From assembly GCA_965205845.1 (NCBI GenBank), contig CBDBIG010000002.1, forward strand, positions 62,001 to 126,000: a stretch of 64,000 bases of DNA. Reading direction: 5' to 3'. Source of the stretch: CBDBIG01 sp965205845 [NCBI: bacterium] (GTDB taxonomy: Bacteria > SAR324). Positions 61,076 to 64,000 of the stretch are shown in pieces (the stretch's first letter is position 1; each line of letters starts with the position of its first letter). Below the pieces are notes generated by a model. The model ran no database searches, had not been told where the DNA came from, and saw nothing but the letters and a program-made list of their open reading frames with translations. The translations under genes and the position numbers were made by a program.

Positions 61076-64000
61076 AGGAAGCCAACCCCGATATTTCCCG
61101 CCCCTTGGCAAGCTTGCGCAGCAGTGGAATCAGGTCATCCATCAATGCCCGCTCCTTTTGAATGCGGGCTTTCCACCCCAATCCTAACGGTGCCAACAAA
61201 TTGTTAAGCTGCAAGGCATCAAAAATCAAGCGATCGATGATCCCATCGACAAAGGCTTGCAAGGCTTCGGTCTCCAGCCTGTATTTTTGGGCGACGCTGA
61301 CGAGTTCATCCGTAAATTTTTGGGCTTTGAAGGCCTCGAAGCCTTCGCGAATTTCTTCTTCACTCAGGGAAACGCCTGTTTTGAGGCTGCTGATATAGTT
61401 GGTGATGTCGTCGCGCTGGTCGATGAACTTGGCGTCCGAGGCAATCAGGTTAACCAACTGTTCGCGGGTCATATTTTGTTTTTCTGGCGCGGCTTTGGTA
61501 TAGCGGGCGATGAGTTCCATGATGTAGTCGTAATCAATATTCACCGAGGCGAAGAGCACGTATTCAAAATCTGGTTGCTCCGTTGGATCGGCAGGGTCGT
61601 CACCTTTGCCTTGTTTGGCCCTGATTCGCCGGGCGACATCGAGGTAGGCGCCCTTGAAACTGCGCAGGTCATCCTCGGGGAGGGTCTGCTCGATCTGCCC
61701 CTTTTGTTCTTCGTTCATATCGGTGTATTGGTCCAAGCGGATTTTCAGACGCTGCACTTCCTTGAAACGGTTGATAAATTCGGCACGGGCCCCTTCGCCC
61801 TTAAGGTTTATAACCTGTTCTGGTTTGGCCTCCAGCCCCTGCCTTTGCATAAATCTGCAGAGCTGTTTTACGGCCTTTTGGAACTGCAAAATGACCTTGG
61901 GAGCGGGTTCTACCAGCCAGACCTGTTTAGCGCGTTCACTATGTTCGCCTGAAAACAAGGCAATCGCTCTGTCGACCGCGCCTTGCTGGCTCCGAAAATC
62001 CAGGATATTCCCCCACGGCTTGCTGTCGTTGAGCACGCGGTTGGTGCGCGAGAAGGCTTGAATCAACCCATGATATTTGAGATTTTTATCCATATAGAGG
62101 GTGTTAAGGTATTTGGAATCAAAACCGGTGAGCAGCATGTCGACCACGATAACGATGTCGATCTTCTGGCTGCGGGGCTGATCGCTGTTGGGATATTGCT
62201 GCTCCTTGATACGCTTTTGCACATCTTGATAATAAAGATCGAAATAATTGATGCTGTGATTGGTGCCGTATTGAGCGTTGTAGTCGGTGATGATGGCCGT
62301 TAGAGCGGCTTTCTTTTTCTCAGGGGCTTGGGCGTTGTCGGCCTTTTCTTGTGGCAAGCCTTCTTGTAGCTGCTGTACGTCTTTATTTTCTGCCTGCTTG
62401 CCTTTAGCAGGCGGCGAGAAAATGCAAGCCACGTTTAAGGGCAGGAAGGAACCATTCTCCAATTTGCGCTGCACCTGTATCTTCTTGAACAGGCGGTGGA
62501 ATTCAATGGCGTCGTTAATAGATGCACTGGCCAGCATCGCGTTGAACTTGCGTTTGGCGGTGGCCGCGTCGTGCTTATCCAAGATCGCGTTGACGACGGC
62601 TTCCTGCTCCGGCCTTTCGCCCGCCTTGGGCTTGTTGTTGCCTTCGGACCTGAAATAGTCGATATGAAAGCCCAGCACATTGCGGTCTTCAATGGCGTGG
62701 GTGATGGTGTAGGCGTGAAGCTCTTTTTGAAAGATGTCTTCTGTGGTCTTTAGTGAGGCCTCGTTCCCGTCGATTTTCTGATAACTGGCGTTGTCCTCGA
62801 AGATGGGTGTGCCGGTAAAGCCGAACAGCTGGGCCTTGGGAAAGAACGCTTTGATGGCTTGGTGGTTTTCGCCAAACTGGGACCGGTGACATTCGTCGAA
62901 GATGAACACGATGCGCTTGTCACACAATGGATCAAGTCGTTTCTTATATTGTTTCTTTTTGCTGCCGTCGAGGGCTAAGCCCAGTTTTTGGATGGTGGTG
63001 ACGATCACTTTGTCAGCATAGTCAGTTGACAGTAATCGCCGCACAAGATTTTTAGTGTTGGTATTTTCTTCTACGCAACCTTTCTGAAATCGGTTGAATT
63101 CATCCCGGGTCTGCCGATCGAGGTCTTTGCGGTCCACCACAAACAGGCATTTGTCGACGTCCGAGTTGTCCTTAAGTAGAGTGGCGGCTTTGAAGGACGT
63201 CAGCGTCTTGCCACTGCCGGTGGTATGCCAGATATACCCATTGCCCCGGTTTTGATGAATGCAATCTACAATCGCCTGGACCGCATAGATTTGGTAGGGG
63301 CGCATCATCATCAGCTTTTCCTCACTAGCGACCAACACCATGTAGCGGCTAACCATTTCCCCAAGAGTACATTTGGCAAGAAATTGCTCGCTAAAATCGT
63401 CTAGGTGGCTAACCTTGCAGTTGTCTTTGGTGGCAAACCGGTACACGGGTAAAAAACGTTCCTCGGCATCGAAGTTGAAATGCTTGTTTGGGTTATTGGC
63501 AAAATACCAAGTGTTGGCATAATTACTGACGACAAAAAGTTGGATGAAGCACATCAGGGTGTTGGTGTAGCCATTACCAGGGTCTTTTGTGTATTCGACG
63601 ATTTGCTTCATGGCGCGGCGCGGGCTAACATCCAGTGCTTTGAGCTCGATCTGCACCACCGGCACACCATTGATGAGCAAGATCACATCATAGCGCTGGT
63701 GACTGCTTTGGGTGTCCATGCGCAACTGGTTTACCACCTCGAAGTGGTTCTTACACCAATCTTTGACATTCACTAGGCTGTAATGCAACGGCGTGCCATC
63801 GTCGCGCTCAAAACTGTGGCGCTGGCGCAGGGTGTTCGCGGCTTTGAACACATCATGAGCGATGATTTTATCCATGAGGCGATCAAATTCACCATCAGTC
63901 AACTTTACCTTGTTGAGATCTTCGAATTTCTGTCGGAAGTTTTTCTTAAGGGTGGCGTGGGTTTTGATATCCTGGCGATAAGTGTATTTAAGATCGCTAA
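61065..64000 (-). CDS. hsdR: Type I restriction endonuclease HsdR, partial at right edge
   Basis: The frame is open to the window edge: the residues visible there (SDLKYTYRQDIKTHATLKKN) are the usual HsdR opening, so only some 10-20 residues are missing; the apparent TTG start at 63902 is internal. The nuclease domain carries VPVVQIELKALD (the ExK site). The motor has WHTTGSGKTLTSF (Walker A), IVFIFDECHRSQFG (DECH box), LFGFTGTPIF (motif III) and DMLLTGFDSKYLN with IQAFSRTNRV (motifs V-VI). The C-terminal helical part that binds the methyltransferase complex is intact. It translocates and cuts unmethylated DNA. Confidence 0.96.
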   Translation of the reverse strand, partial: SDLKYTYRQDIKTHATLKKNFRQKFEDLNKVKLTDGEFDRLMDKIIAHDVFKAANTLRQRHSFERDDGTPLHYSLVNVKDWCKNHFEVVNQLRMDTQSSHQRYDVILLINGVPVVQIELKALDVSPRRAMKQIVEYTKDPGNGYTNTLMCFIQLFVVSNYANTWYFANNPNKHFNFDAEERFLPVYRFATKDNCKVSHLDDFSEQFLAKCTLGEMVSRYMVLVASEEKLMMMRPYQIYAVQAIVDCIHQNRGNGYIWHTTGSGKTLTSFKAATLLKDNSDVDKCLFVVDRKDLDRQTRDEFNRFQKGCVEENTNTKNLVRRLLSTDYADKVIVTTIQKLGLALDGSKKKQYKKRLDPLCDKRIVFIFDECHRSQFGENHQAIKAFFPKAQLFGFTGTPIFEDNASYQKIDGNEASLKTTEDIFQKELHAYTITHAIEDRNVLGFHIDYFRSEGNNKPKAGERPEQEAVVNAILDKHDAATAKRKFNAMLASASINDAIEFHRLFKKIQVQRKLENGSFLPLNVACIFSPPAKGKQAENKDVQQLQEGLPQEKADNAQAPEKKKAALTAIITDYNAQYGTNHSINYFDLYYQDVQKRIKEQQYPNSDQPRSQKIDIVIVVDMLLTGFDSKYLNTLYMDKNLKYHGLIQAFSRTNRVLNDSKPWGNILDFRSQQGAVDRAIALFSGEHSERAKQVWLVEPAPKVILQFQKAVKQLCRFMQRQGLEAKPEQVINLKGEGARAEFINRFKEVQRLKIRLDQYTDMNEEQKGQIEQTLPEDDLRSFKGAYLDVARRIRAKQGKGDDPADPTEQPDFEYVLFASVNIDYDYIMELIARYTKAAPEKQNMTREQLVNLIASDAKFIDQRDDITNYISSLKTGVSLSEEEIREGFEAFKAQKFTDELVSVAQKYRLETEALQAFVDGIIDRLIFDALQLNNLLAPLGLGWKARIQKERALMDDLIPLLRKLAKGREISGLASYEQ

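Noticed and set aside
61257-61952. 231-residue plus-strand open frame
   Set aside because: Opposite strand of hsdR, no recognisable domain.
1-64000. tRNA or rRNA genes and insertion sequences with a DDE transposase
   Set aside because: I scanned for T-loop-like GGTTCGAATCC patterns and for transposase motifs and saw none that held up; MuA is also missing.

Overview
The window looks like a chromosomal segment of a proteobacterium of middling GC that I cannot place more precisely. The signs are an ECF sigma factor with a zinc-finger anti-sigma factor, GpsA, CoaA, an FbpBC-like transporter, an Hsp20 gene behind a CIRCE-like operator, and a Mu-like prophage. Many host genes lack a strong Shine-Dalgarno sequence, whereas most prophage genes have one. 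Intergenic spaces are long, and decayed genes and local tandem duplications are common, so the genome appears to be decaying or freely recombining.

Region 1 (1-29.7 kb) is mostly housekeeping: a DUF4340 protein (left-edge partial), an ECF sigma factor and anti-sigma factor, a PPi-type phosphofructokinase, gpsA, map with a SEC-C tail at its N-terminus, a stray fragment of Mu protease gpI, an MmgE/PrpD protein, an FbpC/FbpB-like ABC transporter without a binding protein, coaA, grxC (after a truncated tandem copy of itself), trxB, a rhodanese whose active-site Cys codon is TGA, a TerB-like protein, hsp20, a lipoprotein, a membrane protein, thrS, dnaG (whose last 108 bp recur five more times downstream), two overlapping envelope genes that both carry in-frame tandem repeats, and a metallophosphoesterase.

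Region 2 (29.9-52.9 kb) is a badly damaged Mu-like prophage. Left end: operator-like repeats, an inverted repressor remnant, a truncated and frameshifted MuB, and mini-ORFs. Then come the capsid genes (portal remnant, MuF remnant, an ADP-ribosyltransferase gene with a small overlapping partner, a repeat-disrupted gene, major head protein) and a nearly complete tail module (gpG, gp37, sheath, tube, chaperone pair, tape measure, gpN, gpP, gp45, gp46, gpJ-like, gp48, tail fibre). MuA, lysis genes, terminase and gpI are missing. The right side is fused to type IV secretion fragments (VirB5- and VirB10-like), followed by a complete repressor gene and an inverted copy of the left end. A third repressor fragment and a 17-bp poly-C run follow. 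Inverted repeats at 29.95 kb and 52.46 kb bracket the region.

Region 3 (53.1-64 kb) holds a 1000-residue biotin-dependent carboxylase subunit, a fragment of a phage Gp37/Gp68 (DUF5131) gene, and a type I restriction-modification locus in the order hsdR-hsdS-hsdM-hsdS on the minus strand. One target-recognition domain is present in both hsdS genes but at opposite positions, which indicates domain shuffling. The best candidates for new biology are this hsdS shuffling system, the phage ADP-ribosyltransferase with its overlapping small gene, the TGA at the rhodanese active site, and the dnaG 3'-end array.
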